Notes: generated from the sequence alone by a model not told the origin. Counted from the stretch's first letter, positions 35,510 to 43,709 are shown. The stretch is DNA of 45,566 nt from Anabaena sp. UHCC 0204 (GCF_009711975.1 NZ_VIKW01000030.1:1-45566), one strand, 5' to 3'. Made by a program: numbers and translations.

Positions 35510-36559
35510 ATGAACTTAAAAACCAGAACATCCCCCGAATTTACAAAGCATTATTCAACAAAACTTGCAGATTATGTTACTGCTTTAGCTTGGTCTTCTC
35601 AAGGGAAAAAATTAGCAGCTAGTTCTGCTGCTGGAGAAGTTGTTTTATGGGAAAACGGCGAATTAACAAGCTTACAAACTGCTACAGATAAAGCAATAAA
35701 TTGTCTGGCTTTTTCCCATGATGGTAAATATTTAGCCATTGCTGGACAAGATGGGAAAGTAAAAATTTGGTGCGGAGATCAATTAATTAGCACTTTAGAA
35801 AATGCGCCTGTTTGGGTTGATCAATTAGCATGGAGTCCTACTGATAATCAACTAGCTTTTAGTTTAGGACGTTATGTGCAGATTTGGGATGCAGACACAT
35901 CAGAAGTTATTGCTACCCTGAATTTTAATGATTCTTCTATTTTGGGAATTGATTGGCGTAAAGATGGCCAATATTTGGCTATTAATGGATATAAAGGGGT
36001 GAAAATTTGGTCTAGTCAAGATTGGGACGATGAACCATTTATACTTGCCATGCCTACTGTTAGTATAGCGATCGCATGGTCCTCTGATGGTAAATATTTA
36101 GCGTCTGGGAATATGGATCGGACTCTCACCGTTGTAGAATGGGAAAATCCTGATCCTTGGGTCATGCGTGGCTTTCCAGGGAAAATTCGTCAATTAGCTT
36201 GGTCAGACTTAAAAACCCCCACAGGTGCGCCAATTTTGGCTGCTTCCAGCGTGGAAGGAATAGTTTTATGGGAAAAGTCCCCAGATGAATCTGTGGGTTG
36301 GGAAGCGCAAGTATTAAGCAATCATGTGGATATTATTAATGCGATCGCTTTTGCACCCCAAAGTGATATTCTCGCTTCTGCTGGTGCTGATGGTTGGCTA
36401 TGTTTATGGGATGAAAATCAAGAAGTATCACAGATTTTTACTGAGACTTCGGCAGGTTTTTCTACTCTATCTTGGCATCCTCAAGGACAGTTATTAGCCG
36501 CTGGTGGTGAACAAGGTGAATTAATCATTTGGTCAACTTGTTTGGGGAATATGGATTGA
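35510..36559 (+). CDS. WD40 repeat protein
   Basis: A 349-aa protein made almost wholly of WD40 blades, about seven, with repeated patterns such as ALAWSSQGKKLAASSAAGEVVLW, CLAFSHDGKYLAIAGQDGKVKIW and AIAFAPQSDILASAGADGWLCLW, each ending near a W or WD. It has no other domain and no signal peptide, so it should be a cytoplasmic single beta-propeller for protein binding. It starts 72 bp after cobW on the same strand, which suggests that it works with the CobW GTPase. The last codons and stop are inside a 39-bp tandem duplication. Confidence 0.88.
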   Translation: MNLKTRTSPEFTKHYSTKLADYVTALAWSSQGKKLAASSAAGEVVLWENGELTSLQTATDKAINCLAFSHDGKYLAIAGQDGKVKIWCGDQLISTLENAPVWVDQLAWSPTDNQLAFSLGRYVQIWDADTSEVIATLNFNDSSILGIDWRKDGQYLAINGYKGVKIWSSQDWDDEPFILAMPTVSIAIAWSSDGKYLASGNMDRTLTVVEWENPDPWVMRGFPGKIRQLAWSDLKTPTGAPILAASSVEGIVLWEKSPDESVGWEAQVLSNHVDIINAIAFAPQSDILASAGADGWLCLWDENQEVSQIFTETSAGFSTLSWHPQGQLLAAGGEQGELIIWSTCLGNMD

Positions 36560-36618
36560 ATGAACCACGAGGGGACGAATTTGGGGAATATGGATTGAAT
36601 GAACCACGAAGGGACGAA
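36541..36618. repeat. 39-bp tandem duplication across the WD40 stop codon
   Basis: Two 39-bp copies (36541-36579 and 36580-36618) beginning TTTGGGGAATATGGATTGAA and ending GGGACGAA, with a single mismatch (GAGGGG/GAAGGG). The first copy includes the last codons and the stop of the WD40 gene; the second lies outside the coding frame. Confidence 0.9.
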
Positions 36619-36680
36619 GAACACGAAGGAAGAAAAGAAGAAGATAGGAGAGATTGATTTTGTGTTTTTGTATTTTTTAA

Positions 36681-37421
36681 TTACAGGATTTGTGATAAAA
36701 ATTTCCTGGTTCTCTCTTCTTTGGGATTAGTAAAAAATGTGTCGGGGGTGGAGGATTCAACTAATAAACCACTATCCATTAGCACTACTCTATCAGCAAC
36801 TTCTCGCGCAAATCCGACTTCGTGGGTAACAACTACCATTGTCATTCCGTCATTAGCAAGATTTCGCATTACGTCTAAAACTTCTCTTACCATTTCGGGA
36901 TCTAATGCTGATGTGGGTTCATCAAATAACATGATTTTTGGTTGCATTGCTAATGCACGCGCTATGGCTACTCGTTGTTGTTGTCCACCGGATAATTGTC
37001 CTGGATATTTTTGCGCTTGTGCTAAAATTCCCACTCTTTCTAATAATTGCATTGCTAATTCTTCGGCTTTAACTTTGGATGTTTTGCGGACATATATTGG
37101 TGCTAAGGTGATATTTTCTAAAACTGTTAAATGGGGAAATAAGTTAAATTGCTGAAATACCATTCCCACTTCTCTACGGATTGTTTCAATGTTGCGTAAA
37201 TCATGACTGAGGGTAATTCCATCAATGGTAATATTCCCTTGTTGATATTCTTCTAAGGCGTTAAATGTGCGAATGAAGGTTGATTTTCCTGAACCGGATG
37301 GTCCCATTAAAACAACGACTTCTCCTCGTTCTACATTTAAACTGACTCCTTGGAGAACGTGAAATTTACTATACCATTTGTGAACGTTTTCAGCGATAAT
37401 TATCGGTTTTGATTCTGTCAT
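36681..37421 (-). CDS. bgtA: polar amino-acid ABC transporter ATP-binding protein
   Basis: A 246-aa ABC ATPase of the polar amino acid (GlnQ/HisP) class. Walker A is GPSGSGKST, the Q-loop [13 protein letters not shown], the signature [15 protein letters not shown], Walker [13 protein letters not shown], and the switch His is in [10 protein letters not shown]. The gene order natF-natG-natH-bgtA equals that of the N-II transporter in Anabaena sp. PCC 7120, where BgtA also serves the Bgt basic amino-acid system. The ribosome-binding site AAAAGGAA lies just upstream of the ATG and at the edge of the 136-bp repeat array that separates it from natH. This is the last gene of the cluster. Confidence 0.9.
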   Translation of the reverse strand: MTESKPIIIAENVHKWYSKFHVLQGVSLNVERGEVVVLMGPSGSGKSTFIRTFNALEEYQQGNITIDGITLSHDLRNIETIRREVGMVFQQFNLFPHLTVLENITLAPIYVRKTSKVKAEELAMQLLERVGILAQAQKYPGQLSGGQQQRVAIARALAMQPKIMLFDEPTSALDPEMVREVLDVMRNLANDGMTMVVVTHEVGFAREVADRVVLMDSGLLVESSTPDTFFTNPKEERTRKFLSQIL

Positions 37422-37423
37422 AT

Positions 37424-37758
37424 ATTCCTTTTGTGTAGTTTAAATTTTGAGAAATTTTAGTTTTCCTTGCGTCAACCCAACCTACGGGTAATTGGTGATA
37501 AAATCATTGTTATTCATCCTGTTCATCCTTTAATCCTGGCTATCCTGATTCTGACAGTTATTCCTTTTGTGTAGTTTAAATTTTGATAAATGTTGGGTTT
37601 CCTTGTGTCAACCCAACCTACGGGTAATTGGTGATAAAATCATTGTTATTCATCCTGTTCATCCTTTAATCCTGGATATCCTGATTCTGACAGTTATTCC
37701 TTTTGTGTAGTTTAACATTTGATAAATGTTGGGTTTCCTTCCGTCAACCCAACCTACG
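37424..37758. repeat. 136-bp tandem repeat array filling the natH-bgtA spacer
   Basis: Units start at 37424, 37560 and 37696 with ATTCCTTTTGTGTAGTTTAA; two are full (136 bp) and the third is a 63-bp partial copy. Each holds CAACCCAACCTACG and, in full units, a TTCATCCTGTTCATCCTTTA segment. Read on the minus strand, the array begins at the natH stop codon (TAG within CGTAGG) and ends in the AAAAGGAA ribosome-binding site of bgtA, a sequence present in every copy. No ORF. Confidence 0.92.
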
Positions 37759-38899
37759 ATATTAATTTTTTTTCTAATTTTTTAGCAGCTAAGGACATTG
37801 AATAACAAAATAGTCCATAAATCAAACCGATGAATAAATATACTTCTGCATATCTTCCTAAGAATTGAGGTTGTGCTAATATAGAACGTGCCATTCCTGT
37901 TAATTCTACTAATCCTACTAATGATAAAAGTGAAGTATCTTTAAATAAGCCAATAAATTGACCAACAATTGCAGGAATGACTGCGCGTAAGGCTTGGGGT
38001 AAGATGACTAATATTAATACTAAAGGTGTATTTAATCCTAGTGCTTTTGCTGCTTCTATTTGTCCTTTGGGAATTGCTTGTAGTCCCCCACGCACGTTTT
38101 CAGCCATGTATGCTGCACTAAATAATATTAGTCCGGCAATTCCTCTGATTAATCTATCTAAACGTAAGTTTGCTGGTAAGAATAAGGGTAACATGACTTG
38201 GGCTAAAAACAAAATACCAATTAATGGTAATCCTCTGAGAATTTCAATATAGAGAATAGAAAACCAACGCACTACAGGTAAATTACTTGTTCTTCCTAAT
38301 GCGAGTAAAACTCCTATGGGGAAGGAAAGGACAATACTAATTATTGCCATTAATAGGGTAAGTAATAACCCATTCCATAAATTTGTAGATACTGGTTGTA
38401 ATCCTAAACCACCACCAAGTAACCAAATAATTATGGGAAAAGATAATAACCAAATTAGAGAAAGCCAAGGTGTGATAATTTTAGTAAATTTTTGACCAAT
38501 TATCAAACCTGCAACTGTCAAACCTATTATTAATAATAGGTATAAACGGCTTGCTAAGGCTATGGGTAAAACAACCAATAAAATCCAAACGATAAAAGCA
38601 GAAATCAAAAAGTTGCGTTTTACGAATATTGCTTTTGTGGTAAATGCACCCCCAGTCAGTGCGGTTAAAGTTGTAGATATTCCCAAAATAACCCAAATCC
38701 GCCAATATAAACTTTGGGGAAATCTTCCTACTAAAAATAAATGTAAATTAACTTGGATTACTTGCCATTGTGCTTTAATAATTAACCACGTTGCAAATCC
38801 TTGAACTAGCCAAAATAGAAATATAAAACAAACAACAGTTAGTAAACTATTGTACCAATTATTAAAGAGATTGTTTCTGAACCAAGTAAGTTTAATCAT
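37754..38899 (-). CDS. natH: polar amino-acid ABC transporter permease NatH
   Basis: A 381-aa inner-membrane permease. After several N-terminal helices (about 15-170), the ABC transporter core domain starts near LWNGLLLTLLMAIISIVLSF and carries the EAA loop GQIEAAKALGLNTPLVLILV followed by LPQALRAVIPAIVGQ, the contact site for the ATPase. The long N-terminal part and pairing with a second permease follow the AapQ/AapM-type layout for broad polar amino-acid uptake. It is 39 bp downstream of natG in the same operon. The TAG stop and preceding Ser codon are part of the adjacent repeat array. Confidence 0.88.
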   Translation of the reverse strand: MIKLTWFRNNLFNNWYNSLLTVVCFIFLFWLVQGFATWLIIKAQWQVIQVNLHLFLVGRFPQSLYWRIWVILGISTTLTALTGGAFTTKAIFVKRNFLISAFIVWILLVVLPIALASRLYLLLIIGLTVAGLIIGQKFTKIITPWLSLIWLLSFPIIIWLLGGGLGLQPVSTNLWNGLLLTLLMAIISIVLSFPIGVLLALGRTSNLPVVRWFSILYIEILRGLPLIGILFLAQVMLPLFLPANLRLDRLIRGIAGLILFSAAYMAENVRGGLQAIPKGQIEAAKALGLNTPLVLILVILPQALRAVIPAIVGQFIGLFKDTSLLSLVGLVELTGMARSILAQPQFLGRYAEVYLFIGLIYGLFCYSMSLAAKKLEKKLIS

Positions 38900-38938
38900 T
38901 ATTCATCTGCGTTTATCTGCGTTTATCTGCGGTCAAAA
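38900..38938. repeat. TTTATCTGCG short repeat in the natG-natH spacer
   Basis: Three near-tandem units of TCTGCGTTTA occupy the whole 39-bp spacer between natG and natH; no separate Shine-Dalgarno is obvious there. Confidence 0.5.
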
Positions 38939-39865
38939 TTATCTTTCTTTAATCTGCACAGAACGATTAAATAAATTCATAGTCAGGGAAATCATTAAAC
39001 TCAAAGTGAGATAAGTAATCATAATTAACAGCATCACTTCCACTGCTTTTCCCGTTTGGTTAAAAGTCGTAGAAGCAACAAAATAAATATCAGGATAACC
39101 GATAGCGATCGCTAAACTGGAATTTTTTGTTAAATTAAGATATTGACTGGTTAATGGGGGAATAATCACCCGCAAGGCTTGGGGAAAAATCACCAATCGC
39201 ATTGCTAAACTTGGTTTTAACCCCAGTGATTTAGCTGCTTCTGCTTGTCCTTTTGGTACTGATTGAATTCCCCCGCGCACAATTTCCGCAATAAACGCAC
39301 CTGTGTAAAAAGTCAACCCTAATAATAAACTGGAAAACTCTGGAGATAAGGTAAACCAAGGAAATTCAATTCCATTTTGGCTAAAATTAACCAAACCTAA
39401 AAAGGAACTTTTATTATCTGCTTTGGGAAAACTCAAGAAAACCGCAAAGTACCAAAATAGCAATTGTAATAATAATGGTGTATTCCGAAAAATCTCTATA
39501 TAAACTAGACTAATTTTTCTGACTAACCAATTATCTGATAATCGCGCAATGCCCGCAGTAATCCCCACAATTGTGGTAAGAAAAATTCCCATTACTGCTA
39601 TCCTGAGAGAATTAATTAATCCCACTAATAAAGCGTAATTATAAGCATCCGTTGGTTTATAGTTAATTAAGGTTTCACCAATATCAAAAGATGCTTGTCT
39701 CTTGAGAAAATTAAAACCGAATTGAATTCCTAATTGCTGTAAGTTTCGTCTGACATTTCCCCACAATATTAGAACTATAAATACTGCTAAAAATAAAACA
39801 AGTACCTGGATAGCACTTTGCCAAAACCGATGATCACGCCATAAAGGAGGTTTAGAATTAGTCAT
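38939..39865 (-). CDS. natG: polar amino-acid ABC transporter permease NatG
   Basis: A 308-aa permease with one N-terminal helix (about 18-36), a loop, then the core domain from NSLRIAVMGIFLTTIVGITAG onwards. Its EAA loop is GQAEAAKSLGLKPSLAMRLV followed by FPQALRVIIPPLTSQ. It lies between natF and natH, 46 and 39 bp away, in a clear operon. In Anabaena the NatG-NatH pair forms the membrane channel of the N-II system for acidic and neutral polar amino acids, used also for recapture of amino acids leaking from cells; the specificity here is inferred from that homology. Confidence 0.88.
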   Translation of the reverse strand: MTNSKPPLWRDHRFWQSAIQVLVLFLAVFIVLILWGNVRRNLQQLGIQFGFNFLKRQASFDIGETLINYKPTDAYNYALLVGLINSLRIAVMGIFLTTIVGITAGIARLSDNWLVRKISLVYIEIFRNTPLLLQLLFWYFAVFLSFPKADNKSSFLGLVNFSQNGIEFPWFTLSPEFSSLLLGLTFYTGAFIAEIVRGGIQSVPKGQAEAAKSLGLKPSLAMRLVIFPQALRVIIPPLTSQYLNLTKNSSLAIAIGYPDIYFVASTTFNQTGKAVEVMLLIMITYLTLSLMISLTMNLFNRSVQIKER

Positions 39866-39911
39866 TAATAATTGGTAATTAGTCAGTTTTTAGTTGTCAA
39901 TTGTCAATTAT

Positions 39912-40985
39912 TTACCTAAAGGGTGGAGAATAAAGTAATCCTCCTTTTGTTCCTAGTTGATTTTGTCCACGGGGGAGATTTATATTTGTCTTTGTTCCCA
40001 AATTGCGATCATAAATTTCGCCATAATTACCAACTTGTTTAATTATTCTGGCAGCGAAATCATTTGTTAAACCAATTCCTTCCCCCAGGTTTCCTTCTGT
40101 TCCTAAAAAACGTTTAATATCGGGATCTTGACTATTTGCAAACTCGGCTAAATTTTGCGAATTAATCCCCAATTCTTCCGCTTTTATCAAAGAGTAAATA
40201 GTCCACGTAACTATATCACTCCACTGAGTATCACCTTTAGCAACTGCTGGCGCAAGAGGTTCGGAAGAAAGAACATCATCTAAAATAACGTTATCTTCAG
40301 GTTTAGCTAGGGTTGTGCGTCGGGAAACCAACGCCGAACGGTCTGTGGTTATAGCATCACAACGCCCTTCTGTATAAGTAGCAAAAGTAACATTCACATC
40401 TTCAAAAACAACGGGTTTATAAGTAATACCCTGTTTTCGCATTTGGTCTGCTAAATTCTGTTCAGTAGTAGTTCCAGTTTGCACACAAATAGCTTTGTCT
40501 TTCAGGTCTTTTACAGATTTAATATTGCTATTTTTGCGAACCATGACAGCTTGACCATCATAAAATACCACAGGTGCAAAATCTAAACCTTGGGCAGTAG
40601 CGCGGCTAAAAGTCCAGCTAGTATTACGACTGAGAACATCTACCTCTCCAGTTTGCAAAGCTGTAAACCGTTCTTTCGCATTGAGAGTGCGATATTCTAC
40701 AGCATCTGCATTATCAAATACTGCGGCGGCGATCGCTCGACAAATATCAACATCAATGCCACTATATTTGCCGTCAGTCCCTACAAAACTAAATCCTGGT
40801 AGTTCACCACTAATCCCACAAACAAGCTGGCCACGGCTTTTAATGCGACTCCAGAGAACGCGAGTAACTTGTCCTTGAGGACTATTGACGTTGTTCTGTG
40901 GTTCATCACTACAAGCACTCAGAGCAAAAATTAAGGGAATAATTGCAATACCAGATAAAATTACAGAGAATTTATTAAATTTCAT
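39912..40985 (-). CDS. natF: polar amino-acid ABC transporter substrate-binding lipoprotein NatF
   Basis: A 357-aa family 3 solute-binding protein. The signal peptide ends in the lipobox FALSAC, with Cys25 for lipid attachment. The mature part starts with SRIKSRGQLVCGISGELPGF, then GKYSGIDVDICRAIAAAVF, RFTALQTGEVDVLSRNTSWT and KAICVQTGTTTEQNLADQMR, and further on GRCDAITTDRSAL, all typical of the AapJ/glutamate-glutamine-binding class. It is the first gene of the operon natF-natG-natH-bgtA. The region upstream contains transposon-like hairpins; no convincing NtcA site (GTA-N8-TAC) was found at promoter distance. Confidence 0.9.
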   Translation of the reverse strand: MKFNKFSVILSGIAIIPLIFALSACSDEPQNNVNSPQGQVTRVLWSRIKSRGQLVCGISGELPGFSFVGTDGKYSGIDVDICRAIAAAVFDNADAVEYRTLNAKERFTALQTGEVDVLSRNTSWTFSRATAQGLDFAPVVFYDGQAVMVRKNSNIKSVKDLKDKAICVQTGTTTEQNLADQMRKQGITYKPVVFEDVNVTFATYTEGRCDAITTDRSALVSRRTTLAKPEDNVILDDVLSSEPLAPAVAKGDTQWSDIVTWTIYSLIKAEELGINSQNLAEFANSQDPDIKRFLGTEGNLGEGIGLTNDFAARIIKQVGNYGEIYDRNLGTKTNINLPRGQNQLGTKGGLLYSPPFR

Positions 40986-40989
40986 AAGA

Positions 40990-41120
40990 CCTCGCGGTAA
41001 GTAGGAAACTCAGCGGCTTTAGCCCTGAGAGGGAAGCGACACGAGCAGTTCGACAGGCTCACTGACCACGGTTTTAACCGCTGTGGTCATGAGAATGCTA
41101 GTTTTTGAATGGATATAATC
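40990..41120 (-). mobile_element. possible decayed IS200/IS605 (tnpB) right end with omega-RNA-like hairpins
   Basis: On the minus strand a short frame ends TVVSEPVELLVSLPSQG then TAA, immediately overlapping the hairpin CTCAGGGCTAAAGCCGCTGA (41009-41029). Upstream is a second hairpin, GACCACAGCGG/CCGTGGTC (41064-41088), inside the coding remnant. A C-terminal TnpB tail running into a GGCTAAAGCC hairpin is the typical right end of IS605-family elements and of their guide RNAs. No intact transposase remains. It lies directly upstream of natF and may influence its promoter. Confidence 0.45.
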
Positions 41121-41490
41121 CCAGGAACTAGCAAACCTGTTTAAGTCCCCTCGCCCAACTAATCCAAAATGTCTTGGCTTAACCCAACGACTGAACAAAC
41201 AGTCTTGCAGATAATCCGATAGCGTAGCGTGGCGTAAGCCATACTAGGGAAGCATTCGGAAGTGCGTATCAGGATTAGTCTCAATGGGCTAGTCAAACAC
41301 GTAAAGTTTGTTCTTTACAAGCTCAGTGGCTTTAGCTCTGAGTTATTGACAATCCAGTTTTTCACAATAACCCTAAAAAGGTAGAAGACAATTGCCAGAT
41401 TTTTTGATATTGGTGATAAATATATCATCTGTAGGGGCGCAGGGTAATGCGCCCAAAAATATCGCTAACACCAATTCATAAGTGAATAAT
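41121..41490. other. repeat-rich spacer before the glutaredoxin gene
   Basis: Contains a GCGTAGCGTGGCGTAAGCC repeat (about 41222-41240), a GAAGCATTCGG motif, a stem GTAAAG/CTTTAC (41301-41318), a second CTCAGTGGCTTTAGCTCTGA hairpin (41322-41342) nearly identical to that at 41009-41029, and a GGGCGCAGGGTAATGCGCCC palindrome near 41435. No gene is supported. Confidence 0.5.
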
Positions 41491-41811
41491 ATGCCGAATT
41501 TTATCAACTCCCTTCTAGGTCGCCATCCAGAACGCATTAAAGCTAATGTTGAGATATACACTTGGCAAACTTGCCCCTACTGCATCCGTGCCAAAATGCT
41601 ACTGTGGTGGAAAGGCGTTAATTTTACAGAATACAAAATTGACGGCGACGAAACAGCCAGAGCCAACATGGCCGAACGCGCCAACGGCCGCCGCAGCGTC
41701 CCCCAAATCTTCATTAATAATCAACATATTGGCGGTTGTGATGACCTGTATCAGTTAGATACAAAAGCTCAACTTGACCCCCTGTTATCTCAGTTGACAG
41801 ATGACAAGTGA
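41491..41811 (+). CDS. grxC: glutaredoxin 3
   Basis: A 106-aa dithiol glutaredoxin from the ATG at 41491; a GTG three codons upstream is in frame but less likely. The redox motif is CPYC (Cys28-Cys31), followed by the glutathione-binding RRSVPQIFINN with its cis-proline and the IGGCDDLYQLD segment. It reduces disulfides and glutathione mixed disulfides in the cytosol. The N-terminal extension (MPNFINSLLGRHPERIKAN) before the first strand is about 20 residues longer than in E. coli Grx3, as is common in cyanobacteria. The long STRR arrays begin 9 bp after its stop. Confidence 0.93.
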   Translation: MPNFINSLLGRHPERIKANVEIYTWQTCPYCIRAKMLLWWKGVNFTEYKIDGDETARANMAERANGRRSVPQIFINNQHIGGCDDLYQLDTKAQLDPLLSQLTDDK

Positions 41812-41820
41812 CAGAGAAGA

Positions 41821-42041
41821 GGCAGGGAGCAGGGGGTAGGGAGCAGGGAGCAGGGAGCAGGGAGCAGGGAGCAGGGAGCAGGGAGCAGGGAGCAGGGAGC
41901 AGGGAGCAGGGGAGCAGGGGAGCAGGGGAAAGAATTTCCTAATGACAACTGACAACTGACAACTAACAACTGACAACTAACAACTGACAACTAACAACTG
42001 ACAACTAACAACTGACAACTGACAACTGACAACTGACAATT
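41821..42041. repeat. long STRR arrays (GGGAGCA)n and (ACAACTG/ACAACTA)n
   Basis: Two successive heptamer arrays fill the entire grxC-tadA spacer. GGGAGCA units run from about 41825 to 41931, with the last units expanded to GGGGAGCA. ACAACTG alternating with ACAACTA runs from about 41944 to 42037. The second array ends 5 bp before the tadA ATG. Frames that stay open on the minus strand through these arrays are artefacts of the 7-bp periodicity. Confidence 0.9.
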
Positions 42042-42042
42042 C

Positions 42043-42525
42043 ATGCTTGAATCCCCAGAATATTTAAAATATCGAAAATGGATGAATTACGCCCTGGAAT
42101 TGGCACAGATAGCGGGTAATGCTGGTGAAGTTCCTGTGGGTGCGGTGATTGTGGACACCGATGATTACCTGATTGCTGTCGGTGAAAATCGCAAAGAACG
42201 GGATCAAGATCCTACCGCACACGCGGAAATTATCGCTATTCGGGCTGCTAGTCAAAAATTACAAAGTTGGCGCTTGCATCAGTGTACCTTATATGTCACT
42301 CTAGAACCATGTCCGATGTGCGCTGGTGCTATAGTTCATGCTCGGTTGGGAAAATTGATCTATGGAGTGGACGATACCAAAACTGGCGCAATTCGTACTG
42401 TTATCAACATCCCTGATCATCCTGCGTCTAATCATCGGCTGAAAGTGCTAGGAGGCATTCTAGAATCAGACTGTCGAGAACAATTACAAAATTGGTTTAC
42501 TACGCAACGCCGTCAGCAAAAATAA
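42043..42525 (+). CDS. tadA: tRNA-specific adenosine deaminase
   Basis: A 160-aa zinc deaminase that converts A34 of tRNA-Arg(ACG) to inosine. The zinc site is DPTAHAEIIAIRAAS (His60 with catalytic Glu62) and LEPCPMCAGAIVHARL (Cys90, Cys93). The N-terminal WMNYALELAQIAGNAGEVPV is the normal TadA beginning, which fixes the start at 42043. There is no recognisable Shine-Dalgarno, since the ACAACTG repeat array reaches to within a few bases of the ATG. Confidence 0.95.
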   Translation: MLESPEYLKYRKWMNYALELAQIAGNAGEVPVGAVIVDTDDYLIAVGENRKERDQDPTAHAEIIAIRAASQKLQSWRLHQCTLYVTLEPCPMCAGAIVHARLGKLIYGVDDTKTGAIRTVINIPDHPASNHRLKVLGGILESDCREQLQNWFTTQRRQQK

Positions 42526-42638
42526 CAGACAAAGGTAAAACTGTCCAGATAGGAAAACAAAAATTACCCAAGAAAATCTACGGTGGACATAATCAAGTTT
42601 GCGTCATCTTTTATCCGCCTTAAAAACCAGCCACCGTT

Positions 42639-43406
42639 ATGATTAAATCATACTCTGCTTCTACTAAACGCCATTCACAAACCCTCAATCAGCCTGTAAA
42701 TCCTCTGGTGGCTCAGAGTACCTCACGGGTTTCTCCTTGGTTAACTCCTTTAGCGTATCTTTTAGGACGTTATGTTGTTCTGCCATCTTTCTTTGGACGG
42801 ATTAAAATTATTGGCCGAGAAAATATCCCTACAAGGGGTCCTGTAATTCTTGCTCCTACTCATCGTTCCCGTTGGGATTCATTGGTTTTACCTTATGCTA
42901 CTGGTCGTCATGTGACAGGTAGAGATATGCGATTTATGGTAACGAGTAATGAATGTCAGGGATTACAAGGTTGGTTTGTAAGGAGAATGGGGGGTTTTCC
43001 TGTCAATACTGAACGTCCCGCGATCGCTACTCTCCGTCATACAGTAGAGTTAATGCAACAAGGGGAAATGCTAGTTATTTATCCTGAAGGTAACATCTAT
43101 CGTGATGGTCAACTTCACCCGCTCAAGCCGGGAATCGCTCGTTTAGCTGTTAGTGCTGAATCTAGCTATCCAGGATTAGAAGTGAAAGTTATACCTGTTG
43201 GCATCCAGTACAGCGAACCCTATCCAAATTGGGGTACAGATGTGGATATTCACATTGGTGAACCTATCAAGGTCACAGATTATATTAATGGCAATTTAAA
43301 GTTAGAAGCGAAACGGTTAACAGCAGATTTAACCCATAAATTAAAACAATTAAATCATCAAGAATCAGAAATAAGCGATCGCATTTTTGTAGAAATTCAC
43401 AATTAG
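42639..43406 (+). CDS. plsC: 1-acyl-sn-glycerol-3-phosphate acyltransferase
   Basis: A 255-aa PlsC-family acyltransferase that forms phosphatidic acid from lysophosphatidic acid at the membrane. It has the HX4D catalytic motif THRSRWDSL (His75, Asp80), block II RRMGGFPVNTERPA, block III LVIYPEGNIYRDG and block IV VIPVGIQYSEPYP. There is a hydrophobic segment at about 35-52 before the catalytic domain. Members of this cyanobacterial subgroup are sometimes annotated simply as lysophospholipid acyltransferases; the acyl donor and exact lysolipid are not shown by sequence. It is 113 bp downstream of tadA. Confidence 0.88.
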   Translation: MIKSYSASTKRHSQTLNQPVNPLVAQSTSRVSPWLTPLAYLLGRYVVLPSFFGRIKIIGRENIPTRGPVILAPTHRSRWDSLVLPYATGRHVTGRDMRFMVTSNECQGLQGWFVRRMGGFPVNTERPAIATLRHTVELMQQGEMLVIYPEGNIYRDGQLHPLKPGIARLAVSAESSYPGLEVKVIPVGIQYSEPYPNWGTDVDIHIGEPIKVTDYINGNLKLEAKRLTADLTHKLKQLNHQESEISDRIFVEIHN

Positions 43407-43709
43407 TTACAAGAAATTTACATCCTTTCCCATAAAACCGTAATATTACTGTGATCAGATAAGAGGTTGTATCATAAAATAGTTATCTATAAGCTGTTAA
43501 ACATTTAATTTACATACTCTTTCGGGAAAAACTCCTGTCGGTTGCATTGTGAAATGCAACACAGTTCAATCTGATTTGTTTGATCTAGCATATTTTAGTT
43601 TATATGCTAATATTCCTTATTCAAACAAGCAAAAACAGCCTAGAAAGTGTTTCTCCAGTATGTATTTTTAAATGGATTTTAACCAAAACTAACAACTGAG
43701 ATAACAACC
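43407..43709. other. leader/promoter region of the adhesin gene
   Basis: A 303-bp AT-rich spacer with no ORF. It contains the hairpin at 43541-43560, and TATGCTAAT near 43613-43621 could be a -10 region. The segment GAGATAACAACC directly before the ATG offers only a weak ribosome-binding site. Confidence 0.4.
43541..43560 (+). promoter_or_regulatory. hairpin upstream of the adhesin gene
   Basis: GTTGCATT and AATGCAAC form a perfect 8-bp stem with a GTGA tetraloop. No T run follows, so it is not a standard terminator; it may be a protein-binding palindrome or leader structure. Confidence 0.4.

Noticed and set aside
40986-41490. NtcA-binding site (GTA-N8-TAC) for the amino-acid transporter
   Set aside because: The nearest candidate, GTAAAG...CTTTAC at 41301-41318, has 12 bases between GTA and TAC and is too far upstream.
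41785-41990. Two minus-strand reading frames rich in Pro-Cys-Ser-Leu-Leu repeats
   Set aside because: They are products of the GGGAGCA and ACAACTG heptamer arrays, whose 7-bp period gives stop-free frames; they have no start signal or protein-like composition.
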